Source: Brevibacterium senegalense (GTDB lineage Bacteria; Actinomycetota; Actinomycetes; Actinomycetales; Brevibacteriaceae). From it: DNA of 51,422 nucleotides. Below the pieces are notes generated by a model. It ran no database searches. It saw only the letters and a list, made by a program, of their open reading frames with translations, and was not told the origin of the DNA. Shown piece after piece: positions 32,479 to 40,935 of this stretch (position 1 is the first letter of the stretch; each line of letters starts with the position of its first letter). A program made the translations under genes and the position numbers. Location: assembly GCF_000285835.1 (NCBI RefSeq), contig NZ_HE978609.1, positions 1 to 51,422 on the forward strand. The letters run 5' to 3'.

Positions 32479-32484
32479 TACGAT
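32479..32484 (+). promoter_or_regulatory. -10 box of the MgtE-N/CBS gene
   Basis: TACGAT ends seven bases before the ATG at 32492; the gap also contains GGGG, so a short leader cannot be excluded. Confidence 0.35.
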
Positions 32485-32491
32485 GGGGTCC

Positions 32492-33784
32492 ATGAGCGTC
32501 GCCACCGATCGGATCTTCATCGCGCGCCTGGCCGGGACGAACGTCCTCGATCCCCTGGGGGATCAGGTGGGCCGAGTGCGCGACGCCGTCGTCGTGTACC
32601 GCAGCACGCTCAGACGCCCGCCCAAGGTCATCGGCTTCGTCGTCGAAGTGCCCGGACGTCGGCGTGTCTTCGTCCCGATCGGACGGGTCACCAGCATCGA
32701 TGCGGGCGCCGTCATCACGACGGGCCTGGTGAACATGCGCCGGTTCGTCAAGCGGGCCTCGGAGACGCTCGTCGTGGGCGACCTCCTGGACCAGCGGCTG
32801 CTCGCGGGTCCGGACCGCTCCCCCGTCGTCATCGAGGACGTCGCGATCGAGCAGCAGCGCAACCGCGACTGGGAGGTCACACGCCTGTTCGTGCGGAGGG
32901 TCAAGGAGCAGCGCACCCCGTTCGACGCCCTGCGCCGCCGCGGGGAGACGATGCAGGTCGACTGGTCGGAGGTCGAGTTCCCGGCGGACTCCTCGACCCT
33001 CCAGCGTGCGACCCAGCTCATCGCCGCCTACCACGGCACGAAGCCCGCGGACCTGGCGGACATGCTGCGCGAGCTGGACCTCAAGCGCCGCCTCGAGGTC
33101 GTGCGCGAGCTGTCGGACGAGCGGCTGGCCGACGTGCTCGAGGAGCTGCCGGAGGACGACGCGATCGAGATCCTCGACGCGGTGGGCATCGAGCGCTCGG
33201 CGATCCTGCTGGAGACCATGCAGCCGGACGACGCGGCGGACCTCCTGGGCGAGCTGTCCGAGGACCGCGCGGAGCGCCTCCTCCAGGCGATGGACGACGA
33301 GGAGGCGGAGGACGTCCGCACCCTGCTGTCCTACGACGAGGACACCGCTGGCGGCCTCATGACGACGGAGCCGGTCGTCCTGTCGCCGGAGACCTCGATC
33401 GCCGAGGCCCTGGCCCACGTCCGCCGCTCCGAGCTGCCGGCCGCGCTGGCCGCCGCCGTCTTCGTGTGCCGGCAGCCGCTGGAGCCGCCCACCGGCAAGT
33501 ACCTGGGGCTCGTCCACATCCAGGAGATGCTGCGGCACCCGCCGCACGAGTCCGTGGGCGCGCTCCTGGACACGGAGGTGGAGCCCCTGCCGCCGGAGGC
33601 CCCGACCGGTGAGGTCGCGGCCCTGCTGGCGGCCTACAATCTGGTGTCCGTCCCGATCGCGGACGAGGCGGACCGGCTGGTGGGCGTCGTGACGGTCGAC
33701 GACGTTCTGGACGCGCTGCTGCCGGAGGACTGGCGCGAGCAGCGCGACGAACCACGGGAGGAGGCGGCCGATGGCACGCTCTGA
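32492..33784 (+). CDS. MgtE N-terminal / CBS domain protein without membrane domain
   Basis: 430 residues. The N-terminus has two PRC-barrel-like beta segments (NVLDPLGDQVGRVRDAVVVY; AGPDRSPVVIEDVAIEQQRN). An MgtE-N superhelix follows (~165-275: PADLADMLRELDLKRRLEVV, LEELPEDDAIEILDAV, QPDDAADLLGEL). Two CBS repeats come last (GGLMTTEPVVLSPETSIAEA; PTGEVAALLAAYNLVSVPIA). No transmembrane helix is present, so it is not a magnesium channel by itself. It overlaps the DUF1003 gene by 14 bases, and the pair may form a magnesium-sensing module, as inferred from domains. Confidence 0.88.
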   Translation: MSVATDRIFIARLAGTNVLDPLGDQVGRVRDAVVVYRSTLRRPPKVIGFVVEVPGRRRVFVPIGRVTSIDAGAVITTGLVNMRRFVKRASETLVVGDLLDQRLLAGPDRSPVVIEDVAIEQQRNRDWEVTRLFVRRVKEQRTPFDALRRRGETMQVDWSEVEFPADSSTLQRATQLIAAYHGTKPADLADMLRELDLKRRLEVVRELSDERLADVLEELPEDDAIEILDAVGIERSAILLETMQPDDAADLLGELSEDRAERLLQAMDDEEAEDVRTLLSYDEDTAGGLMTTEPVVLSPETSIAEALAHVRRSELPAALAAAVFVCRQPLEPPTGKYLGLVHIQEMLRHPPHESVGALLDTEVEPLPPEAPTGEVAALLAAYNLVSVPIADEADRLVGVVTVDDVLDALLPEDWREQRDEPREEAADGTL

Positions 33785-34346
33785 CAGACCGGGACTCGAC
33801 ACCCCCCGCAGCGCCCGCAGGCGCCTCCCGCAGGTGGGCATGCCTCCGGACTCGTTCGGGCGGATCGCCGAGGGCATCGCCCGCTTCATGGGCACCCCCA
33901 TGTTCCTCGTGTGGATGACGGTCATCTGCGCCGTGTGGCTCGCGTGGAACACGCTGGCCCCGGTCGAGATGCAGTTCGACCCGCGCGAGCTCAACTTCAC
34001 GCTGCTCACCCTCATCCTCTCGCTGCAGGCGTCCTACGCCGCTCCCCTGCTGCTGCTGGCGGACAACCGGTCCGCAGACCGCGATCGCGTCGAGTTCGAG
34101 GCCGACCGCCAGCGCGCGGAGCGCAATCTGGCGGACACGGAGTTCCTGGCCCGCGAGGTCGCCAGCCTGCGCGTGGCGATGCGTGAGGTCGCGACCCGTG
34201 ACTTCATCCGCTCCGAGCTCAAGTCGCTGCTGGAGGAGATGGAGGAGGCGAAGGACGCCGAGGCCCGCCGGACGCACGTGGAGCAGGAGACCGCCGCTGC
34301 GGACCGGTCCGTCCCGGTCGACCAGGAGGAGAGGAGCCGCGGATGA
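33771..34346 (+). CDS. DUF1003 membrane protein
   Basis: 191 residues. Two helices (FLVWMTVICAVWLAWNTLA and LTLILSLQASYAAPLLLLA) and the conserved FDPRELNFTLLTLILSLQAS and NRSADRDR blocks identify DUF1003. The C-terminus is a long charged coiled coil (EADRQRAERNLADTEFLARE). It starts inside the preceding MgtE-N gene and overlaps mrp by four bases, so the three are one operon. Function of the family is unknown. Confidence 0.9.
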   Translation: MARSDRPGLDTPRSARRRLPQVGMPPDSFGRIAEGIARFMGTPMFLVWMTVICAVWLAWNTLAPVEMQFDPRELNFTLLTLILSLQASYAAPLLLLADNRSADRDRVEFEADRQRAERNLADTEFLAREVASLRVAMREVATRDFIRSELKSLLEEMEEAKDAEARRTHVEQETAAADRSVPVDQEERSRG

Positions 34347-35557
34347 CCGCCCCGCAGGAGCACGAGTCGCAGGAGAACCGCACTCCGGCCGCCGGCGCAC
34401 CCGCTGACGGCGCACCAGCGGCCGACACCGTGGACTCCGCGCTGTGGACCGCTCTCGAACGAGTCATCGACCCGGAGCTGCGGCGCCCCATCACGGAGCT
34501 GGGCATGGTCGACGCGGCACGCATCGATCCGGACGGGACCGCTCGCGTGCGCGTCCTCCTCACGATCGCGGGCTGCCCCATGCGGCAGACGATCAGCGGC
34601 GACGTCCAGGACGCGGCACGTCGGGTCCCGGGCGTCACGGACGTCGACCTGGACCTGGGGGTCATGACCCCGGACCAGCGGAAGGCGCTGCGCGAGCGGC
34701 TGCGCGGCGACGGGCATGTGAACCCGTTCGTGCAGCCGGGGAACCTGACCCGGGTGCTGGCCGTGGCCTCGGGCAAGGGCGGTGTGGGCAAGTCCTCCGT
34801 GACGGCCAACCTGGCCGCCGCCCTGCACGCGCGGGGCTTGAGCGTGGGCATCCTCGACGCGGACATCCACGGCTTCTCGATCCCGCCCATGCTGGGCGTG
34901 GGCGGGAAGCCCACGAAACTCGAGGACATGATCCTCCCCCAGCCCGGCCACGGCGTCGCCGTCATGAGCATCGGCATGTTCGTCGACCCCGGCCAGGCAG
35001 TCGTGTGGCGCGGCCCCATGCTCCACCGCGCCATCGAGCAGTTCCTCACGGACGTGTTCTGGGGCGACCTGGACGTGCTGCTGCTGGATCTGCCCCCGGG
35101 CACCGGCGACGTCGCGATCTCCGTGGGGCAGCTGCTGCCGGACTCGGAGCTGCTGATCGTCACGACCCCGCAGCACGCTGCCGCGCAGGTGGCTGAACGG
35201 GCCGGGGCGCTGGCCACGAGCACCAAGCAGCGGATCGCAGGCGTCATCGAGAACATGTCGTGGATGGTCATGCCGGACGGCAGCCACAACCCGATCTTCG
35301 GCGAGGGCGGCGGACGGCAGGTCGCGGAGCGGCTCTCCGACCGGCTGGCCGCCGCCGGCGATCAGACCCACGTCCCGCTGCTGGGGCAGATCCCCCTCGA
35401 CCCGGTCGTGCGGGCCGGTGCGGATGCGGGCGTCCCGGCCGTGCTGTCGCATCCGGACCAGCCGGGACCGGCCGCGCTGCGGACGATCGCGGACTCGCTG
35501 GTGCAGAGCCGCCAGTCGCTGGTGGGACGCAACCTGGGGCTCAGCCCGCAGGGATGA
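34343..35557 (+). CDS. mrp: Mrp/ApbC iron-sulfur cluster carrier ATPase
   Basis: 404 residues. An N-terminal MIP18/DUF59 domain (LWTALERVIDPELRRPITEL, ITIAGCPMRQTI-like) precedes a deviant Walker A ATPase (VASGKGGVGKSSVTANLAAA) with LLDLPPGTGDVAISV. The CxxC pair that binds the bridging cluster in many Mrp proteins is absent: the segment reads IENMSWMVMPDGSHNPIFGE. This form is, to my knowledge, usual in actinobacteria. It probably carries or assembles Fe-S clusters in the cytoplasm. Confidence 0.9.
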   Translation: MTAPQEHESQENRTPAAGAPADGAPAADTVDSALWTALERVIDPELRRPITELGMVDAARIDPDGTARVRVLLTIAGCPMRQTISGDVQDAARRVPGVTDVDLDLGVMTPDQRKALRERLRGDGHVNPFVQPGNLTRVLAVASGKGGVGKSSVTANLAAALHARGLSVGILDADIHGFSIPPMLGVGGKPTKLEDMILPQPGHGVAVMSIGMFVDPGQAVVWRGPMLHRAIEQFLTDVFWGDLDVLLLDLPPGTGDVAISVGQLLPDSELLIVTTPQHAAAQVAERAGALATSTKQRIAGVIENMSWMVMPDGSHNPIFGEGGGRQVAERLSDRLAAAGDQTHVPLLGQIPLDPVVRAGADAGVPAVLSHPDQPGPAALRTIADSLVQSRQSLVGRNLGLSPQG

Positions 35558-35567
35558 CGGCCGGGGG

Positions 35568-36056
35568 TCAGGTGGCTTCCGGGTCGAAGGGTGCGGGGCC
35601 GCCCTTCTGACGCAGCGCCACCTGCGTGCGGTGGCGCTCCAGCGGGGTGAGCCCCGGCAGGTCCTCGACGCTGGGCATCGCCGACGCCCCACCGGCTGCG
35701 GCGGTCGCACCGGCCGCGGTGGCGGCAGCACCGGTTCCGGACGATCCCGAGGTCGTGGTGCCGGTGGTGCCGGAGCGACGGCGCTCCTCGCGGATCGCGC
35801 GGTCCTCCTCTGCGAGGGCCTCACGGACGATGCGGCGCGGGTCGTACTGGCGCGGGTCCAGGGACTTCCAGTCGTACCCGTCGAGGTCCGCCCCGAAGTC
35901 CTTCTTGACGGTCTCCTTCGCCCCCTCCGCCTTGCGTCGGAAGCTGCGGACGAAGTCCCGCAGCATCGCGGCGTACTCCGGCAGACGCTGGGGGCCGATG
36001 ACGAAGAGGGCAACAATGATGAGGATGACCATCTCGAATCCATTGATGCCGAACAT
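35568..36056 (-). CDS. tatB: Sec-independent translocase TatB-like protein
   Basis: 162 residues. A short N-terminal helix (MFGINGFEMVILIIVALFVI) followed by GPQRLPEYAAMLRDFVRSFR is the TatA/B pattern, with Glu8 in the membrane helix as in TatB. An amphipathic helix and a low-complexity Gly/Thr/Ala tail follow. The longer upstream frame is rejected because the helix must be N-terminal. It converges with mrp, ten bases apart. TatA and TatC are not in the window. Confidence 0.85.
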   Translation of the reverse strand: MFGINGFEMVILIIVALFVIGPQRLPEYAAMLRDFVRSFRRKAEGAKETVKKDFGADLDGYDWKSLDPRQYDPRRIVREALAEEDRAIREERRRSGTTGTTTSGSSGTGAAATAAGATAAAGGASAMPSVEDLPGLTPLERHRTQVALRQKGGPAPFDPEAT

Positions 36057-36125
36057 GCACTCGATCCTACCAATCGGGAGTGCGCCTCCCGGCCCCCACC
36101 ACGGGTGCATGAGAGGATGCGGCGC

Positions 36126-36599
36126 ATGGACGAGTTGCAGGTGGAGCGCGTGCTGCGCGCCGTCGAGTCCATTCCCGCCGGCGAGGCGCTGCCGTACGGG
36201 CGGGTGGGCCGCGCGGCCGGTGCGTCCGCACGCTTCGTGGGGCGCGTCATGAGCGTCCACGGGGCGACCGTGGCCTGGTGGCGGGTGCCGAACGCCCGCG
36301 GGGAGTTCCCTCCCCCGCTGCGAGCGCGCGCCCTGCCGCACCTGCGGGAGGAGGACACGCCCCTGCGGGCGGACGGCCGGATCGACCTGCGTCTCGCCGC
36401 GCCGCACCCGGACGACTACGCCCGCAGCGTCGACATGGCGCTCGCGGACCTGGAGGGCTCCGGTCCGGCGGATCCGAACGACGCGCCCCGGGGCACGGCC
36501 GCGGATCCCGACGACACGGTCGACGATCCGGAGGACGCAGTCGCTGATCCGGAGGACGCGACCGGGCAGAGCGCGGACCGGACCGCCGGCCGGGACTAG
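36126..36599 (+). CDS. Alkyltransferase-like protein (ATL), MGMT DNA-binding fold
   Basis: 157 residues. The MGMT DNA-binding domain is clear (IPAGEALPYGRVGRAAGASA, RFVGRVMSVHG). In place of the active-site PCHR it reads VAWWRVPNARGEFPP, with Trp at the Cys position, as in ATL proteins that bind O6-alkylguanine without repairing it and recruit excision repair. The C-terminal ~45 residues are acidic (DPDD, DPED repeats). Its stop codon TAG forms part of the next gene's TAGACT box. It stands alone, divergent from tatB. Confidence 0.88.
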   Translation: MDELQVERVLRAVESIPAGEALPYGRVGRAAGASARFVGRVMSVHGATVAWWRVPNARGEFPPPLRARALPHLREEDTPLRADGRIDLRLAAPHPDDYARSVDMALADLEGSGPADPNDAPRGTAADPDDTVDDPEDAVADPEDATGQSADRTAGRD

Positions 36600-36602
36600 A
36601 CT
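36597..36602 (+). promoter_or_regulatory. -10 box of the O-methyltransferase gene
   Basis: TAGACT begins at the stop codon of the ATL gene; a GAGAGGAG ribosome binding site lies ten bases further on, before the ATG at 36626. Confidence 0.35.
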
Positions 36603-36625
36603 GACCGCACCGAGAGGAGTCACGC

Positions 36626-37258
36626 ATGTCCCGCGATTGGGCCGCCAATGCGCGGATGGCAGAGCAGTACAACGGCACCGACGCCGTGGACGACGCCGCG
36701 CGCTCGATCGCGCAGGAGCACCGGCGCCGGCCGCTGCCGCCCACCTCCAGCGCGACGCTCACGTTCCTCACCTCCCTGCTGAACCCCGCCGCCGCGATCG
36801 AGGTGGGCACCGGCACGGGCGCGGGCACCCTTGCGCTGCTGCGCGGGATGAGCCGCTCCGGCATCCTCACGTCGATCGACACGGACGCGGAGGCGCAGGC
36901 GGTCGCCCGGGAGCTCATCGTCCACGCGGATCTGGCCGGTCACCGGGTGCGGATGATCACGGGGCGCGCGGAGGACGTGCTGGCACGACTGTCAGTGGCC
37001 GCCTACGACCTCGTCCACGTCGACGCGGGTCCCCTCCACGCACCGGCCGTCGTGCCGCTGGCCCTCGAGCGGCTGGAGCCCGGTGGCGTCCTCATCCTCG
37101 ATCAGGCTCTGCTGGGCGGCGCGGTCGCGGACCCGACGGTCCGCACGCCCCGCGTCCGCGCGCTGCGGGAGCTGCTGCAGGGGCTGGCCCGGCGGGGCGA
37201 CCTCACCCGTCTGCTCCTGCCCATCGACGACGGGATGCTGGTGCTTCGGAAGCACTGA
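36626..37258 (+). CDS. SAM-dependent O-methyltransferase
   Basis: 210 residues. The class I methyltransferase motif AAIEVGTGTGAGTLALLRGM is followed by TSIDTDAEAQ, YDLVHVDAGPLH and LERLEPGGVLILDQALLGG, the pattern of the O-methyltransferase 3 family (Rv1220c-like). GAGAGGAG precedes the ATG. The target is not predictable; family members methylate catechol-like hydroxyls. A terminator follows immediately. Confidence 0.87.
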   Translation: MSRDWAANARMAEQYNGTDAVDDAARSIAQEHRRRPLPPTSSATLTFLTSLLNPAAAIEVGTGTGAGTLALLRGMSRSGILTSIDTDAEAQAVARELIVHADLAGHRVRMITGRAEDVLARLSVAAYDLVHVDAGPLHAPAVVPLALERLEPGGVLILDQALLGGAVADPTVRTPRVRALRELLQGLARRGDLTRLLLPIDDGMLVLRKH

Positions 37259-37275
37259 CCCCGCCGCAGACGACA

Positions 37276-37309
37276 CCGGCCCCCGCTCGCTCACGCGTGC
37301 GGGGGCCGG
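37276..37309. terminator. Terminator hairpin between the O-methyltransferase and DUF3117 genes
   Basis: CCGGCCCCCGC and GCGGGGGCCGG form an 11-bp stem around 12 bases. It lies between two convergent genes and can end both transcripts. Confidence 0.65.
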
Positions 37310-37330
37310 GATGCGCCTGGGCCGTGGGGC

Positions 37331-37501
37331 TCAGTCCCCGAGCGCCTCTGCGAGGGTGTCGCGGAGCGCCGTCGCCTCATCCGGGCTGATCTCGATGACG
37401 AGACGTCCGCCTCCTTCGACGGGCAGCCGCAGCACCATGCTGCGGCCCTCCTTGGTCACCTCGAGAGGTCCATCGCCCGTGCGGGGCTTCTGTGCTGCCA
37501 T
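37331..37501 (-). CDS. DUF3117 protein, 56 aa
   Basis: The frame reads MAAQKPRTGDGPLEVTKEG, then RSMVLRLPVEGGGRLVIEI and SPDEATALRDTLAEALGD. This is the complete DUF3117 family, conserved across actinobacteria (Rv1211-like). GAAGGG lies upstream of the ATG. Function is unknown. It is monocistronic, with a convergent terminator downstream. Confidence 0.9.
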   Translation of the reverse strand: MAAQKPRTGDGPLEVTKEGRSMVLRLPVEGGGRLVIEISPDEATALRDTLAEALGD

Positions 37502-37589
37502 GGGAGCATCCCTTCACATCGAAAAGCTGTCAGACACGATTATCCACCATCCGCACGGAATCCGCCTGTTCCGCCGTCATCCGAGCGCG

Positions 37590-38870
37590 TCACGGCGGCA
37601 GATCGCCGGGCGGGGTGAAGTGCCACAGCCACCCCACCCAGACGACCTGGAGGACGGCGAAGGCGCTCAGCACGAAGGTCCGGGCCGCCCAGGACCGCGA
37701 GACCGCGAGCGCCAGGGCCAGCGGGAACAGGGGCAGCAGGAGCCGCAGCGTCGAGGTCTGCGGGGTGAAGAAGAGGAGCAGATAGATCCCGTAGCCCCAG
37801 CAGAACTGCTGCATCGTCGACCCCATCGTCCGCCCGGCCGGCGACACGAGCAGCGCGATCATCCCGGCCACCAGGACGAGGAGGCCCACGACGCTGAGCG
37901 GACCCAGCCACCGCTCCCCGGCGGTCACCCACTGGGTGAGGATGTGCGTCTCCCCGGTGTGCCACGCCGCCTCCGTGTCCGTGTACGCGGTGAGCGACCC
38001 GGTCCGGATCCAGGCGTGGAGGGGGTGGGCGAGCGCGGCGACGCAGGAGAGGACGCCCAGGGTCCACGACGTGAGGACCTCGCGGAGCGGATAGGGCTCC
38101 GTTCCCCTGCGGCGGAAGCGGCTGATGAGGTGGATGAGGAGGAAGAACGCGACGGCCACGCCGATCGGCCGTGACAGCGCCAGGAGGAACACAGGGCCGA
38201 TCGCCCAGAGGTACTGGCGGCGCACGATCAGCAGGAGGACCACCGCCTGCAGCAGCAGCGCCAGGGATTCCGCGTACGCGGTGCTGAGGATGGGCGAGGC
38301 CGGGAAGAAGAGGACGAGCGCCAGCCCCATGAGCGCACGGCCGTGGGTCGTGACGGAGCGGAAGAGGATGAGGATCACGATCGCCGCCGCCGCGGCCATG
38401 ACGGTCGAGAGGACGGGGGCGACCGTGTCGAAGTCCGCTCCGGTCAGGGCGGACAGGTCGCGGACCATGAGGGGGTGCAGAGGGTAGAACGCCCACTGGT
38501 TCTGCGCGATCTCGCCGGTCTCGTACACCGGCAGCGCGGTCGGGTAGCCCTCCTCTGCGATCCGCCTGTACCAGCCGCCGTCCCAGAAGTTGAGGAAGTC
38601 GTTGAGTGAGGTCCGCGTGCCGGTCGTCCACGGCGAGTCCGGCTGCGTGCGCACGACCATCGCCATGATGCCCAGCGCCATGAGGCGGGACACGAGGTAG
38701 ACCGCCAGCGCCTGCAGCCACACCGGCAGGGTGAGGACGGCGCGCGCGGCGCGGACCAGGTGCGTGCGGTCGAAGAGGCGCGGCAGCACGACCGGTGCGA
38801 CCTCACCCGGCGGCAGCGGGGGCTCCCGGCGGCCGGACCGGTGCGCCCGCATCGACGCGGCCGCGGTCAC
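37590..38870 (-). CDS. PIG-V-type membrane mannosyltransferase
   Basis: 426 residues with about nine to ten hydrophobic helices. The motif FLNFWDGGWYRRIAEEGYP after the first helix, NQWAFYPLHPLMVR, and PILSTAYAESLALLLQA match the PIG-V family of lipid-linked mannosyltransferases. In actinobacteria such enzymes use polyprenyl-phosphate-mannose to mannosylate glycolipids or proteins outside the membrane. The GTG at 38870 overlaps the upstream stop (GTGA); ATG 38852 is an alternative start. The acceptor is unknown. Confidence 0.8.
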   Translation of the reverse strand: MTAAASMRAHRSGRREPPLPPGEVAPVVLPRLFDRTHLVRAARAVLTLPVWLQALAVYLVSRLMALGIMAMVVRTQPDSPWTTGTRTSLNDFLNFWDGGWYRRIAEEGYPTALPVYETGEIAQNQWAFYPLHPLMVRDLSALTGADFDTVAPVLSTVMAAAAAIVILILFRSVTTHGRALMGLALVLFFPASPILSTAYAESLALLLQAVVLLLIVRRQYLWAIGPVFLLALSRPIGVAVAFFLLIHLISRFRRRGTEPYPLREVLTSWTLGVLSCVAALAHPLHAWIRTGSLTAYTDTEAAWHTGETHILTQWVTAGERWLGPLSVVGLLVLVAGMIALLVSPAGRTMGSTMQQFCWGYGIYLLLFFTPQTSTLRLLLPLFPLALALAVSRSWAARTFVLSAFAVLQVVWVGWLWHFTPPGDLPP

Positions 38871-39268
38871 GAGTCGGTGCGCGGGCCGGGTGCGGTGTCA
38901 GGGCCGGGTGCGGCCTGCGCGCCGGGTGCGGAATCCGCCGAGGTGCGCGGAGCCGCCGACGTGTGCGGAGCCGCCGACGTGTGCGGAGCCGCCGACGTGC
39001 GGGGTGCCGCGTCCTCGAGCTCCGCGATGCGGGCCGTCAGGACCTCCATCGCCCGGTCGACCTCTGCAGGGCGGTATCCCCACAGGACCGGGGTGAAGCG
39101 GATCGCCCGCAGATCCGCCGCGCCGGCGTCCGCGGGCGCACGGTCCACTCGCGGGAGGTCGGGCTCGTCCTGCTCCATCGCGCCGTCGAAGACTCCGCGG
39201 GAACCCGCGACCGCCACGACGAGGACGAAGACAGCTGCACACACTCCGAGGATGATCCACACCGGCAT
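38867..39268 (-). CDS. Single-pass membrane protein with DivIVA-like motif
   Basis: 133 residues. One N-terminal helix (VWIILGVCAAVFVLVVAVAG) is followed by IRFTPVLWGYRPAEVDRAME and VLTARIAELEDA, the short DivIVA-type motif (F..xxxGYrxxEVD). The tail contains five six-residue repeats (AAPRTS/AAPHTS) and a Gly/Pro/Asp end. It is translationally coupled to the mannosyltransferase gene. It may tether that enzyme or other cell-wall proteins, but this is inference. Confidence 0.75.
   Translation of the reverse strand: MPVWIILGVCAAVFVLVVAVAGSRGVFDGAMEQDEPDLPRVDRAPADAGAADLRAIRFTPVLWGYRPAEVDRAMEVLTARIAELEDAAPRTSAAPHTSAAPHTSAAPRTSADSAPGAQAAPGPDTAPGPRTDS
38935..39016. repeat. 18-bp tandem repeat within the DivIVA-motif gene
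   Basis: An 18-base unit (GTGTGCGGAGCCGCCGAC) occurs twice perfectly and again with small changes on both sides, giving about five hexapeptides. Being in frame, copy-number change would lengthen or shorten the tail without a frameshift. Confidence 0.75.
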
Positions 39269-39298
39269 GGGTTCATCGTCTCACAGCGCGCGGTGCCG

Positions 39299-40198
39299 TC
39301 AGCGCAGGCCGCGCACGCTGCGCATCGGCTCCGCCTCGCCGGTGATGGCCCCGATCATGCGGATCGTGTCGACGGTCTCCGCGACATCGTGCGCGCGGAT
39401 GACGGAGACGCCGTGCTCGACCGCGTACGCCGTCGCCGCCAGGGTCGCCGGCAGACGGGCGGCCGGTGTCGTCGCATCGACGGACTCGCCGATGAAGTCC
39501 TTCCGCGAGATCGCCAGCAGCACCGGCATCCCCTGTCCGGCGAAGCGCGCGATGCTCCGCAGCAGCAGGAGCGACTGGCGGGTGTTCTTCCCGAAGTCAG
39601 GTGTGGGGTCCAGGAGGATCCGTTCCGCCGGGATGCCCGCCTCCCGCGCGCGCCGGGCCAGCGTGAGGACGCCGCTCAGAGCATGATCCACCACGTCGTC
39701 CGGCAGCAGGCCGTAGCGGTTCCGGTGGGCGTCCGTCCGCGGGTCCAGCCCGCCGGTGTGCGAGCAGACCAGGCCGGCCCCGGCCTCGGCGGCGACGGTC
39801 GGCAGCTCCGGGTCCGCACCCGCCCACGTGTCGTTCACGATGCGGGCGCCCGCGGCGACCGCGGCCCGGGCGACCGGTGCGCGGTACGTGTCCGCGGAGA
39901 TGACGAGGCCCGGCAGCTGGGAGTGGATCGCCTCGATGATGGGGCAGACGAGGTCGATCTCCTCCTCCACGCCCACGTGGGGGCCGCGGCCGGCGCGCAC
40001 GCCTCCGATGTCGACGATCGCGGCGCCCGCCTCCTGCGCGTGGGCTGCGGCGCGGACCGCCGAGCCCGCGGTGGGCTCGGAGACGTGGAAGGAGTCGACG
40101 GACCGGTTGATGACCGCCATGACGACGGGTCGGCCCGCCCGCGCCTCCAGCGGCCCGATCCGCAGCGGCCCGGGCCGCCCGGCCGCCGGAGAGCTCAT
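39299..40198 (-). CDS. folP2: FolP2-type dihydropteroate synthase homologue
   Basis: 299 residues. The TIM-barrel motifs are recognisable but altered. MAVINRSVDSFHV replaces the usual MGILNVTPDSFSDGG, and DIGGVRAGRGPHVGVEEEI replaces DIGGESTRPGA. SADTYRAPVARAA, NDTWAG, LLDPTPDFGKNT and LLAISRKDFIGE follow. This matches, from memory, the mycobacterial FolP2 paralogue, which lacks normal sulfonamide-type DHPS function. The ATG overlaps the stop of the LOG gene (ATGA). The substrate is uncertain. The gene lies in a four-part operon read from dapE through LOG. Confidence 0.8.
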   Translation of the reverse strand: MSSPAAGRPGPLRIGPLEARAGRPVVMAVINRSVDSFHVSEPTAGSAVRAAAHAQEAGAAIVDIGGVRAGRGPHVGVEEEIDLVCPIIEAIHSQLPGLVISADTYRAPVARAAVAAGARIVNDTWAGADPELPTVAAEAGAGLVCSHTGGLDPRTDAHRNRYGLLPDDVVDHALSGVLTLARRAREAGIPAERILLDPTPDFGKNTRQSLLLLRSIARFAGQGMPVLLAISRKDFIGESVDATTPAARLPATLAATAYAVEHGVSVIRAHDVAETVDTIRMIGAITGEAEPMRSVRGLR

Positions 40199-40935
40199 GC
40201 AGCGGTCTCCGGCGGCAGGCAGTCGCCCAGTGCGGCGAGGGCCTCTTCCGCCGTGTCGACGACGGTGAAGAGATCGACGTCCGCGGGCGCGATGACCCCG
40301 CGCTCCACGAGCGTCGTGCGGATCCACTCGACGAGTCCGCCCCAGAACCCACTGCCCACGAGGACGATAGGGAACCGGGTGATCGTGCCCGTCTGGACGA
40401 GCGTGAGCGCCTCGAAGAGCTCGTCGAGCGTGCCGAAGCCGCCGGGCATGACGACGAAGCCGCGCGAGTACTTGACGAACATCGTCTTGCGGACGAAGAA
40501 GTAGCGGAACTCGATGCCCAGATTCACGTGGTCGTTGAGACCGGCCTCGAACGGCAGCTCGATGCCCAGGCCCACGGACACGCCGTCGGCCTGGGCCGCA
40601 CCCCGGTTGCCGGCCTCCATGATGCCCGGTCCCCCACCGGTGATGACGCCCACGCCGCGGGACGCGATCCCCCGGGCGATCTCGACGGCGAGTGCGTGCT
40701 CGTCCGTCCCCTCCCCCAGCCGGGCGGAGCCGAACACCGCGACGGCGGGCCCCAGCTCGGCGAGGGTGCCGAAGCCCTCAACGAACTCCGCCTGGATCCG
40801 CAGGACCCGCCACGGGTCCGAGTGCGCCCAGTCCGTGCCGGTGTCGCGGTTCAGCAGCCGCTGGTCCGACGTCCAGTCCGGGACCTGCGCCCCGCGCAGC
40901 GTGACAGCGCCCTTGATGCGGCTGCGCTCCGTCAT
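40195..40935 (-). CDS. LOG family protein (lysine decarboxylase-like, TIGR00730)
   Basis: 246 residues. The diagnostic GGGPGIMEAGNRGA and MPGGFGTLDELFEALT motifs are present; LOG enzymes release cytokinin-type bases from nucleotide monophosphates. The N-terminal ~60 residues (TLRGAQVPDWTSDQRLLNRD) are a conserved actinobacterial extension. Its ATG overlaps the dapE stop (ATGA) and its stop overlaps the folP2 start. In bacteria without plant contact the true substrate is unclear; AMP/pyrimidine nucleotide phosphoribohydrolase activity is a possibility. Confidence 0.88.
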   Translation of the reverse strand: MTERSRIKGAVTLRGAQVPDWTSDQRLLNRDTGTDWAHSDPWRVLRIQAEFVEGFGTLAELGPAVAVFGSARLGEGTDEHALAVEIARGIASRGVGVITGGGPGIMEAGNRGAAQADGVSVGLGIELPFEAGLNDHVNLGIEFRYFFVRKTMFVKYSRGFVVMPGGFGTLDELFEALTLVQTGTITRFPIVLVGSGFWGGLVEWIRTTLVERGVIAPADVDLFTVVDTAEEALAALGDCLPPETAA

